From contig CAJULM010000006.1 in NCBI GenBank assembly GCA_910587285.1, positions 1-64,000 on the forward strand: 64,000 nt of DNA, in the 5' to 3' direction. The first letter of the stretch is position 1; the number at the start of each line of letters is the position of its first letter. Of the stretch, positions 1-6,708 are shown piece by piece. The position numbers and the translations under genes were made by a program. Source of the DNA: an uncultured Oscillospiraceae bacterium (GTDB lineage: Bacteria; Bacillota; Clostridia; Oscillospirales; Oscillospiraceae). The notes under the pieces were generated by a model that made no database searches, was not told the origin of the DNA, and was given only the letters and a program-made list of their open reading frames with translations.

Positions 1-61
1 TCTAAACCTGCTGATACTGAATTTATTAACCTGAAACTTATTATACGAGGAGGATAAAATC

Positions 62-511
62 ATGTTGAACCACATCGTAATCATGGGCCGTCTGACCCGG
101 GACCCGGAGCTGCGGCACACCCAGTCCGGCACGGCCGTGGCCAGCTTCACCGTGGCGGTGGACCGGGATTTCAAGGACAAGGAGACCGGCGAGCGCAAGA
201 CCGACTTCATCGACTGCGTGGCTTGGCGCTCCACCGGGGAGTTTGTGAGCAAGTATTTCGCCAAGGGCCGTATGGCCGTGGTGGAGGGCAGACTTCAGCT
301 CCGTGACTGGAAGGACAAGGAGGGGAACAAGCGGCGCAGCGCGGAGGTGCTGGCGTCCAGCGTCTATTTCGGGGACAGCAAGCCCAAGGACGGTGACAGC
401 AAGGCCAAGGCGGGCAAGGATGACGATTTCCAGCTGCCTGGTGATTTCGGCGCCGGCTCTGACAGCGGCTTCGCGGATCTGGCGGATGACGACGGCGACC
501 TGCCGTTCTGA
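62..511 (+). CDS. ssb: Single-stranded DNA-binding protein
   Basis: This 149-residue protein is an SSB that coats single-stranded DNA during replication or transfer. It opens with the OB-fold signature MLNHIVIMGRLTRDPELRHT and continues with the conserved VASFTVAVDR and DFIDCVAWR segments up to about residue 105. A charged linker follows, and the protein ends in the acidic tip DDDGDLPF that recruits partner proteins. The GAGGAGG ribosome site at about 49-55 supports this start. It is the first gene of a set of mobile-element DNA-processing genes (clamp, Rad52, primase, SMC), so it is probably the element's own SSB rather than the housekeeping copy. Confidence 0.95.
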   Translation: MLNHIVIMGRLTRDPELRHTQSGTAVASFTVAVDRDFKDKETGERKTDFIDCVAWRSTGEFVSKYFAKGRMAVVEGRLQLRDWKDKEGNKRRSAEVLASSVYFGDSKPKDGDSKAKAGKDDDFQLPGDFGAGSDSGFADLADDDGDLPF

Positions 512-631
512 AAACGTGCGGCGGGAGGGGCGACCCTCCCGCCCGCATGGCCCGATTTTGACAGTTGCTATTTTGCCTGTGAACTGATAAACTATAGCTA
601 TCTTAAATGAAAGCGAAGGGCGGGATATCGT

Positions 632-901
632 ATGATGTATCCTTACATCACGTTGGCTGATGAAACGGAGATCACCCATTCCCATGTCATGGAGCATGAG
701 GGCGTGCAGTCGGTAGAGGTGCATTTTGAGCGGCCCACAGAGGACGGCTTTGTTTCGGCCCGGTGTGTCCTGCCAAGCTATGAGTGGAAATTCAACGAGG
801 GCTTCCGACCTGACGAACTGGCGCTGTTTGATGAATTTCTGCGCCACAACGCCCACTTGCTTTACCGCTATGCGGCGCAGGGAGGGATACACTGTGCCTA
901 A
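632..901 (+). CDS. Small conserved protein paired with DUF4160
   Basis: This 89-residue soluble acidic protein has no recognised catalytic motif. Its N-terminus (YITLADETEITHSH) looks like beta strands, and its C-terminus (FDEFLRHNAHLLYRYA) is a helix. Its last codons overlap the start of the DUF4160 gene by 8 bp, so the two are translationally coupled. Similar small proteins commonly sit beside DUF4160 genes in mobile elements, and a two-part toxin-antitoxin-like or regulatory unit is possible but unproven. Confidence 0.6.
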   Translation: MMYPYITLADETEITHSHVMEHEGVQSVEVHFERPTEDGFVSARCVLPSYEWKFNEGFRPDELALFDEFLRHNAHLLYRYAAQGGIHCA

Positions 902-1172
902 CCTGTTTCGCGTAGGCGGCTACCTGGTGTTCTTTTGGTCAAATGAAAATGGGGAACCGATCCATGTCCACATCATCAAAGGAAAACCTTCGCCGAACGC
1001 AACGAAGATTTGGCTGACCAGCTTGGGCCAGTGCATTGTGGCCAACAATCGGAGCAGGATTCCACAGAATGATCTGAATGAGCTGCTGGATGTTATCTCA
1101 GCCCAGTTTTTCTTGATTTGCCGGAAATGGAAGGAACATTTCTGCGTGGACGAAATCACATTCTTTTGCTAA
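894..1172 (+). CDS. DUF4160 family protein
   Basis: This is a 92-residue DUF4160 protein. The start chosen is a GTG with a GGAGGG ribosome site eight bases upstream. The family signature is plain: NLFRVGGYLVFFWSNENGEP, then IHVHI and a KIWLT segment. The family function is unknown; these genes often occur in two-gene units with a small partner, as here. A terminator follows at once, so the two-gene unit ends here. Confidence 0.75.
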   Translation: MPNLFRVGGYLVFFWSNENGEPIHVHIIKGKPSPNATKIWLTSLGQCIVANNRSRIPQNDLNELLDVISAQFFLICRKWKEHFCVDEITFFC

Positions 1173-1204
1173 ACGCAAGGGATATCAAGGGATATAGAAT
1201 TTTA

Positions 1205-1248
1205 GAGACGAAGCGGGAACAGAACGGTTCCGCTTCGTCTCGCTTTTT
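1205..1248 (+). terminator. Rho-independent terminator after the DUF4160 pair
   Basis: Arms of about 15 bp (GAGACGAAGCGG... against ...CCGCTTCGTCTC) are separated by a short loop and followed by a run of five T. It ends the 632-1172 unit. Confidence 0.8.
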
Positions 1249-1262
1249 GGAGGAACAGCACA

Positions 1263-1436
1263 ATGAAGAAATATTTTGACTACTTAGACGCACTGCGGGA
1301 ATCCGGCGTCACCAATATGTACGGCGCGGTGCCCTACCTTCAGCAGGAGTTCCCGGAGCTGAGCTATGACCACGCCCAAGCTGTCTACATCCTGCGGGAG
1401 TGGATGGCGCACCGTCAGAAGGGTGGGGATGCGTAA
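1263..1436 (+). CDS. Small conserved protein of 57 residues
   Basis: The gene starts at an ATG behind a GGAGG site and encodes MKKYFDYLDALRESGVTNMY..., ending ...REWMAHRQKGGDA. It is helical and soluble. Its TAA overlaps the ATG of the next gene (TAATG), so the two are coupled. Small proteins of this kind are common in Clostridia mobile elements; the role is unknown. Confidence 0.65.
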   Translation: MKKYFDYLDALRESGVTNMYGAVPYLQQEFPELSYDHAQAVYILREWMAHRQKGGDA

Positions 1437-3019
1437 TGCGCGGGCCCTACCGCACCATTGAGGACGTCCTGCGCTCCCCCTGGGCCGCCATAGAGCGGCC
1501 CGGGGAGGGGCCGGGCACAGACCGGGTACTGCACTCCACCCGACTGGAAGACAGCATTTACGCCGACCTGCGGGAGGGCGACACCGGTTTGGAGCAAACC
1601 GAGCAGGAGGCGGCAAAAAAGCTGCCCTCCTTCCCGGCCTTGTCCCGGGACGTGTTCCAGTCCTTCTACTCCCTGATGCCCCGGAAAATCGGGGACGGGG
1701 AGCTGTCCGTGGCGGCCCGGAAATTCAACGCGCCCATTTTGGAGCATATCACCCAAAGCGGGGACTATCCCACACTGAAGTCGGTGTGTGAGGGCCGGGA
1801 GCTGCCCGCCTACGAGGCGGCATCCGAGTTCGTGGCCCGCACCGCCGGGGAGCTGGACAGCCTGCTTTCCAACATCGGCGGGGAGAAGAACGCGCTGAAC
1901 ACCCTGGAAAAGCTGGAGCAGGGGGAACGGCAGGCACAAAAAGAACTGGCGGAGCTGTTGGAGCGGATGCAGGCCATGAAGGACTGCGGCCAGGACTTGG
2001 AGCAGTCCGTGGTAGACGCCGCCAACAAGGTGGAGAGCAAACGCCGCCAGGTGGAGGCCGTGGGTAAGCTGGTGGACGCCAACGCCGCTAAAAGCAGGAA
2101 CGATGTGGCCGAGCTGGTGTCCCTGGCTGTAACCGCCGCCGCTGAAAAGGCGGATGAGGTGCGGAATATCATCGGGGCCTGGAGCGACGACCCCGGCAAT
2201 TTGGAAAAGAACGAGGCAAACGCCGATCTGCTGGCCCTGGTGCGCAAAAGCCAGGTTCTGCGGGATATCGCCAAGTACCTGGGCAGTTTTCGGGAAATCT
2301 TCGCCCAGGGCAAGCGCAACGGCTACGCCTATGGCCGGGGCGAGAAATATGCCCTGGCGCTGGGCCACGACCTGTCCCGCGCCCTCACCTCCGAGCTGGC
2401 CATGCTGGCCTCGCCTCAGACGGTGCCGCTGTTCCTGCGCAAGTACCAGCGGGGGCAGATCAAGCAGTACCAGCGCCGAGAGCCCATCTACAAGGGCATG
2501 GGGGACATCATCTGCTGCCTGGATGAATCCGACTCCACCGAGGGCGATCCTGCCGGATGGGGGAAAGCTGTGGCACTCACCCTGCTGGAGATCGCGGCAG
2601 ACAGCGGGCGGAGCTTCGCCCTCATTCACTTTTCCAGGTTGGGAAGGTTCCAAACCGATCTGTTCCGGCCTGGAGCGTATACCATGGCGGATAAGCTGTG
2701 CGCCGCGGAAACCTTTTTGGGCGGCGGCACCAATTTCCAGACGCCGATGAACGAGGCCCTGCGGCTGATGGAGGCAGAGGGCTTTGAAAACGCTGACATT
2801 GTATTTGTCACAGACGGCGAATGTGAGCTGCCGGATCAGTACTTGGAGCAGCTTCGCGCGGAACAGACCGCCCGGCGGTTCACCGTCACCGGGGTGCTGC
2901 TGGACAAGGGCACGCCGGGGATGGCGTTCAGCCTGAAGCAATTCTGCCAGAACATCTACCGCACCAGCGAGCTGCTGGGGGATGAGATCGTGCGGGAATT
3001 GGTGGGCAAGCGAGTATAA
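1436..3019 (+). CDS. VWA-domain protein with coiled-coil middle region
   Basis: This 527-residue protein starts at the ATG that overlaps the stop of the small upstream gene. The first ~150 residues are unrecognised. A helical, probably coiled-coil stretch covers about 155-240, rich in Glu, Lys and Gln. A von Willebrand A domain fills about 355-527: it has a MIDAS-like DESDS around residue 363, the Thr of GGGTNF near 430 and the Asp of FVTDGE near 457. The layout recalls ViaA- or CoxE-like VWA proteins that work with a MoxR-type AAA ATPase, but no such ATPase is adjacent here. It probably assembles a metal-dependent protein complex; the partner is unknown. Confidence 0.75.
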   Translation: MRGPYRTIEDVLRSPWAAIERPGEGPGTDRVLHSTRLEDSIYADLREGDTGLEQTEQEAAKKLPSFPALSRDVFQSFYSLMPRKIGDGELSVAARKFNAPILEHITQSGDYPTLKSVCEGRELPAYEAASEFVARTAGELDSLLSNIGGEKNALNTLEKLEQGERQAQKELAELLERMQAMKDCGQDLEQSVVDAANKVESKRRQVEAVGKLVDANAAKSRNDVAELVSLAVTAAAEKADEVRNIIGAWSDDPGNLEKNEANADLLALVRKSQVLRDIAKYLGSFREIFAQGKRNGYAYGRGEKYALALGHDLSRALTSELAMLASPQTVPLFLRKYQRGQIKQYQRREPIYKGMGDIICCLDESDSTEGDPAGWGKAVALTLLEIAADSGRSFALIHFSRLGRFQTDLFRPGAYTMADKLCAAETFLGGGTNFQTPMNEALRLMEAEGFENADIVFVTDGECELPDQYLEQLRAEQTARRFTVTGVLLDKGTPGMAFSLKQFCQNIYRTSELLGDEIVRELVGKRV

Positions 3020-3047
3020 ATCAGGCTATAAAACAAGGCGACGCAAA

Positions 3048-3090
3048 CAGGGGGCAATGGCATTGGGTTGCCATTGTCCCCTGCTTTTTT
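3048..3090 (+). terminator. Rho-independent terminator after the VWA gene
   Basis: A GC-rich stem (GGGGGCAATGGCA against TTGCCATTGTCCCC) is followed by GC and six T. It closes the 1263-3019 unit. Confidence 0.8.
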
Positions 3091-3096
3091 ACGCAA

Positions 3097-3190
3097 TCAG
3101 TAGGATACGCTTCCGTTAAACTTCTCGTTTACCACATAGCAGGCCGTGCGGTCCTCCGGCTTGACAGACAGCCTCAAATCGGTGATCGAT
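3097..3190 (-). pseudogene. Fragment resembling the C-terminus of a DUF6465 protein
   Basis: Directly downstream of the DUF4317 stop, in another frame on the same strand, an open stretch reads ITDLRLSVKPEDRTACYVV and ends NEKFNGSVSY before a TGA. The VKPED...YVVN pattern near a C-terminus resembles small Clostridia DUF6465 proteins. No start codon or N-terminal half is present, so this looks like a relic left by a deletion. The family assignment is from memory of the pattern and is tentative. Confidence 0.4.
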
Positions 3191-3193
3191 ATT

Positions 3194-4342
3194 TTATTCG
3201 TGTTTGGCCTGAACCCAGTCCACCGGCATCCCATTGACCTCCAGCCCCTCCCCGGCAGGGATGAGCAGATACTTCTTCCCGTCGATGATCCGTGTCTCCA
3301 CCAGATAGCTCTGCTCCGGCGGCACGGCGATGGTCACATCGGCGGCCTTGACCTCAAACCGCTTGCTGTCGATGAGGTTGGCGGGGCTGAGCGCCGCCCC
3401 TTCTCCGAACAGCTCCCCGCACTTCTCGCAGAATGCGGTAATCTGCGGTTCCTCTGCACCGCAGTCCCGGAGGATGGCCGCCACGTCCTTGGCGGTAACG
3501 GCCAGGGGCTCCGGGTCTTTGGTCTCCCGGTGCTCCTCAATCTTGGCGGTCAGCCGCTCATGGACGGCCTGCACCACCTCCAGGCCGCAGGCCCCCTCCA
3601 GCCCCTCCCGCAGGGCGGTCTGGAACGCCTCCCTCTGTTCTCCGGCGGACATGGGCGGTTCGGTGTGGAAGATGGCGTCCAAAAACTCCTGGTGCAGCTC
3701 GTCCGGCTTGCGGGCGTAGGTGAGAGCATTGTAGATATTGGCCGCCCGGTCGTCAAAGGCCGGGAACAGGAAGCCCAGCTCCGGCGGGGAGACGATCTGA
3801 CTGGGGGCGCAGTTGTGGAACTCATTTTCGCCCGCGCAGTAGCTCAGCTCCAGTTTGCCGTCCTTCACCGGGCACACACAGCACACAATGTAGGAGAACA
3901 CCGTGTCGCCCTCATCCGCGCGATCCTCGCCGTCTTTGCCTCGGTGGGGCACATCGTAGGCGTCGTGGGCCAGCAGGATCAGATAATTGCTCTCTCCCAT
4001 GTCCAGGCTGTCGATGACCGTCTGATAGAATTCCTGCCGCACCTCGCCGTCCTTCAGCCGGGAGTCCCGCAGAGCCATGAGGCGGCGGTGCTCATCGCTG
4101 TCCGCCACCTGCTGGGTGGAGAACACGATGTCGATGAGGTTCCGGCCCAGGGCCCCGGACAGGGTCTTTTTCAGCAGGGCTAAGTATTTCTCCGCCTCCT
4201 CCTCGGGCATCCGGTCCAAGGACTCGTCCAGGTAGGAGACGATCTCCTTTTGACTGTTCACATAGCAGCCGTAAATGCGGCCGATGGCGTTTTTGCCCAG
4301 CCGGAAGCGGCGCTTCAGCTCGCTGATCTCTTTCTGATTCAT
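3194..4342 (-). CDS. DUF4317 family protein
   Basis: This 382-residue soluble protein begins MNQKEISELKRRFRLGKNAI, the typical opening of DUF4317. It continues with a conserved GCYVNSQKEIVSYLDESL segment and a C-terminal domain ending ...VNGMPVDWVQAKHE. No catalytic motif is recognised, and the family function is unknown. It is frequent in Clostridia mobile elements beside SSB and DNA-repair genes. Together with the YolD-like and Y-polymerase genes upstream it forms a minus-strand cluster, with a 90-bp gap to the YolD-like gene. Confidence 0.85.
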   Translation of the reverse strand: MNQKEISELKRRFRLGKNAIGRIYGCYVNSQKEIVSYLDESLDRMPEEEAEKYLALLKKTLSGALGRNLIDIVFSTQQVADSDEHRRLMALRDSRLKDGEVRQEFYQTVIDSLDMGESNYLILLAHDAYDVPHRGKDGEDRADEGDTVFSYIVCCVCPVKDGKLELSYCAGENEFHNCAPSQIVSPPELGFLFPAFDDRAANIYNALTYARKPDELHQEFLDAIFHTEPPMSAGEQREAFQTALREGLEGACGLEVVQAVHERLTAKIEEHRETKDPEPLAVTAKDVAAILRDCGAEEPQITAFCEKCGELFGEGAALSPANLIDSKRFEVKAADVTIAVPPEQSYLVETRIIDGKKYLLIPAGEGLEVNGMPVDWVQAKHE

Positions 4343-4439
4343 GGTGACCTCGCAGTTTCAAATGTATTTTGCGCGGCGGTGGAAATTCTGGACCGCGCAA
4401 TCAAAGCAGACGTCTTATTATAGGGAGAAGCGGCAAAAC

Positions 4440-4850
4440 TTACAAGTCCTGCCCCAGAATTGGGGCTTCAACTTCTAAAATGTCCTCAATGGGGATGGCG
4501 GTGCCGTCTGTGAGGATAACCCGACCCTCCAATGGGTCGATTTTTTTGATCGTACCCACGGCATCCACATAGGTCCCGCCGTCTTTTTTCCCATCGGGCA
4601 GAAAATATGTGAATATGGCTTCTCCGCCTGTCTCACACAGATACCGCAGCTTTTCATCCAGCACGGCCTTTTCGTCCTCGGTGAGCTCTATTCGTTCCCC
4701 GGTGACACGGGCCGTCTCCCGGATGGCCGAACCGAAGCCGGAAAGGGCCTGAAAGGGCGAAAACTGAGCCGCCCGGTCTATCATACGCATACGGGGATGC
4801 CTGGGCGAGGTGGGATGAGGCAGGTGGATGATGTCGTCATAAGCTCCCAT
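4440..4850 (-). CDS. YolD-like protein
   Basis: This 136-residue protein belongs to the YolD-like family. The hallmarks are RMIDRAAQFSPFQAL near residue 25 followed by a C-terminal beta-rich domain (GTIKKIDPLEGRVILTDG and IPIEDILEVE). YolD-like proteins are commonly encoded beside UvrX/UmuC-type Y-family polymerases in Firmicutes, and here the gene ends two bases from the upstream polymerase stop. It is probably a small accessory factor of that polymerase. Confidence 0.9.
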   Translation of the reverse strand: MGAYDDIIHLPHPTSPRHPRMRMIDRAAQFSPFQALSGFGSAIRETARVTGERIELTEDEKAVLDEKLRYLCETGGEAIFTYFLPDGKKDGGTYVDAVGTIKKIDPLEGRVILTDGTAIPIEDILEVEAPILGQDL

Positions 4851-4852
4851 TT

Positions 4853-6376
4853 CTAAGCCTTGTGCCCTCCAATACGACTATTGCGGTCGGCTGCGGTAGC
4901 GCCGTCGATCAGGTTCGTTCCCTTCAAAATGGCGTTCTTGCCGTACTTGCTCTTGATACCCAGCATGGTCTCCTGGAGCTTCCGCTCCTTCGCCAGCTCT
5001 GCCTCCTGGGCTTTTCTTTCGGCCTGTGCGGCGGCATAGTCGGTAAACAAATCCATCTGTTCCATGGCTGGCTCATGTGACACAGCGCTTTCGTCCGTCA
5101 CCTGATTGGCGGTGAGATTCATGCGCCGGATCAGCAGATCCTTGTCCACGATGCGGTCATACAGCTCCAAAATCGCCGCCGTGATACGCTTGGAAGAGGC
5201 GGTGCGTTCCTCCAGGTTGGCGGTGCCGTGGGCGTGCTTGGGGACCTGCCGCCCGTAACGGTCTGTCTTGACCTCGCCGTGGTACTGCTTCCGGCGCTGA
5301 GAATCGCGCAGGTTGTCAATGTCATAGCCCACGGTGAGGGTGAGCTGATCTGTCACCAGTCTCTGGCTCACCAGCTCCAGAGCCAGTTGATCCGCCATCT
5401 CCCAGGCCACCATCCGGGCCTTATCAAAGGTGTAGGGGCAGGTGAGCACCTGGCCGGAGCCCACGCTTTTCGTCTCGGGTTTGTACGCCTTGATATCCGC
5501 CATGGTCGCCGGCTCATATCCCCAAGCGTGGTCGATCAAGAGCTCCGCGTTCACGCCGAACATTTTATAGAGCAATTCCTCGTTGTAGTAATCAGTGGAT
5601 TTTCCGATGGAGCACCGGGCGATATCCCCCATGGTGTACAGCCCCTGGGCCTCCAGCTTTTTGGCGTAGCCCGGACCCACCCGCCAGAAGTCGGTGAGAG
5701 GCCGGTGGTCCCACAGCAGGCGGCGGTAGCTCATCTCATCCATCGCCGCAACGCGTACACCGCTTTTGTCCGGCTTGGTGTGCTTGGCCCAGATATCCAT
5801 GGCCACCTTTGCCAGATACAAGTTCGCGCCGATGCCCGCCGTGGCAGTGATGCCGGTGGTGTCCAACACGTCCAGCACGATCTTCCGGGCCAGCTCCCGG
5901 GGAGTGAGCTTGTAGGTGGGCAGGTAGTTGGTCACGTCCATCAGCACTTCGTCGATGGAGTATGCGGAAATGTCAGAAGGAGCCACATACTTCAGATAGA
6001 CATTATAAATCTTCGTGCTCCATTCGATATAGTGAGCCATCCTAGGAGGGACCACCAGATAATCCAGGGCCAGCTCCGGGTGGGCCTTCACGTCCGGGTC
6101 ATGCCAGGAGGAGCCGGTGAGCTGCCGCTTTGGAGCCTTCTGCTGCCGTTGGGCGTTCACCTCCGCCACCTTCTGTACCACCTCAAACAGACGCGCCCGC
6201 CCGGAGATGCCGTAGGCCTTCAGGGAGGGGGTGACCGCCAGACAGATGGTTTTATCTGTACGGCTCTTGTCCGCCACCACGAGATTGGTGGTGAGAGGGT
6301 CAAGGCTGCGTTCCACGCACTCGACGGAAGCGTAAAAGCTGCGTAGATCGATGGCCATATACACCCTGTCCTTCAT
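4853..6376 (-). CDS. Y-family DNA polymerase (UmuC/ImpB-like)
   Basis: This 507-residue protein is a translesion DNA polymerase. The ATG at 6376 is chosen because GGAGGTGATC stands just upstream. The catalytic palm opens with YMAIDLRSFYASVECVERSLDP, and the second metal site is in SAYSIDEVLMDV around residue 145. TAGIGANLYLAKVAMDIWAK and the GYAKKLEAQGLYTMGDIA helix-hairpin-helix follow, then a little-finger domain with VGSGQVL and a basic C-terminus. It is transcribed with the YolD-like gene and has its own strong promoter with an inverted repeat over the -35 box. It probably gives the element or host a damage-tolerance polymerase. Confidence 0.93.
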   Translation of the reverse strand: MKDRVYMAIDLRSFYASVECVERSLDPLTTNLVVADKSRTDKTICLAVTPSLKAYGISGRARLFEVVQKVAEVNAQRQQKAPKRQLTGSSWHDPDVKAHPELALDYLVVPPRMAHYIEWSTKIYNVYLKYVAPSDISAYSIDEVLMDVTNYLPTYKLTPRELARKIVLDVLDTTGITATAGIGANLYLAKVAMDIWAKHTKPDKSGVRVAAMDEMSYRRLLWDHRPLTDFWRVGPGYAKKLEAQGLYTMGDIARCSIGKSTDYYNEELLYKMFGVNAELLIDHAWGYEPATMADIKAYKPETKSVGSGQVLTCPYTFDKARMVAWEMADQLALELVSQRLVTDQLTLTVGYDIDNLRDSQRRKQYHGEVKTDRYGRQVPKHAHGTANLEERTASSKRITAAILELYDRIVDKDLLIRRMNLTANQVTDESAVSHEPAMEQMDLFTDYAAAQAERKAQEAELAKERKLQETMLGIKSKYGKNAILKGTNLIDGATAADRNSRIGGHKA

Positions 6377-6418
6377 ATCTGGATCACCTCCTGTCTCAGC
6401 GTCCCTCAAGCGGTCTTT

Positions 6419-6447
6419 ATTATACACCAAGGAAACCGAACTGTCCA
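6419..6447 (-). promoter_or_regulatory. Promoter of the Y-family polymerase operon
   Basis: On the minus strand TGGACA (6442-6447) and TATAAT (6419-6424) are separated by exactly 17 bp, about 40 bp upstream of the polymerase start. Both boxes are one or zero changes from consensus. Confidence 0.75.
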
Positions 6448-6455
6448 TATGTTCG
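6437..6455 (-). promoter_or_regulatory. CGAAC/GTTCG inverted repeat over the -35 box
   Basis: CGAAC and GTTCG flank nine bases that contain most of the -35 box. The minus-strand CGAACATATG also matches the first ten positions of the Firmicute LexA box (CGAACRNRYGTTYG), although the second half-site is poor. A DNA-damage-responsive operator is a fair inference for a translesion polymerase, but the spacing is not that of a standard SOS box. Confidence 0.4.
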
Positions 6456-6524
6456 ATTAAAAATAGGTGGAACCCCTCCAACTATCCGCCCGGGCCCCGG
6501 CATGGTACAATGAGCCTGTATTTC

Positions 6525-6552
6525 AGGGCGGAGTAAGTTAGGGCGGAGTAAG
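6525..6552 (+). repeat. Two 13-bp direct repeats upstream of the large operon
   Basis: AGGGCGGAGTAAG occurs at 6525-6537 and again at 6540-6552, a 15-bp period. They lie in the leader of the operon that begins with the JAMM protein gene, between a possible TACAAT -10 box (6506-6511) and the leader peptide. They could be a protein-binding site or a small tandem duplication. Confidence 0.55.
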
Positions 6553-6568
6553 CGAGGGAGGAACGGCG

Positions 6569-6646
6569 ATGAAAGGGGTGAAGTCTGCCCTCCGCCGGAC
6601 CGAAACGGCCTGGAAGAACAAAATATCAAGGACAAGAAGACTGTGA
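6569..6646 (+). CDS. Possible 25-residue basic leader peptide
   Basis: An ATG behind GGGAGG opens a short frame, MKGVKSALRRTETAWKNKIS plus five further residues (RTRRL). Its TGA lies inside the first arm of the terminator hairpin that follows. There is no homology to judge it by. The good ribosome site and the placement directly before a terminator suggest a leader peptide for attenuation, but no codon run hints at a signal. It may simply be chance. Confidence 0.35.
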   Translation: MKGVKSALRRTETAWKNKISRTRRL

Positions 6647-6680
6647 GTTGCCCCTGCGGGGCGGTTCACGGTCCTTTTTT
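6643..6680 (+). terminator. Terminator-like hairpin in the leader of the JAMM/E1 operon
   Basis: A 12-bp stem (GTGAGTTGCCCC against GGGGCGGTTCAC, with two G-U pairs) closes a three-base loop and is followed by GGTCC and six T. It lies 28 bp before the JAMM gene start, in the transcribed leader, so it probably acts as an attenuator rather than an operon end. Confidence 0.6.
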
Positions 6681-6708
6681 GTCCCCAAAAACGAGAGGAG
6701 CAAAAATC

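Noticed and set aside
521..542. GC-rich hairpin after ssb as a terminator
   Set aside because: The 9-bp stem is followed by CCGCATGG rather than a T-run; it may be structural only.
558..590. TTGACA at 558 as a promoter for the 632 gene
   Set aside because: No -10 box stands at 16-18 bp spacing; the nearest candidate, TGATAA, is 21 bp away.
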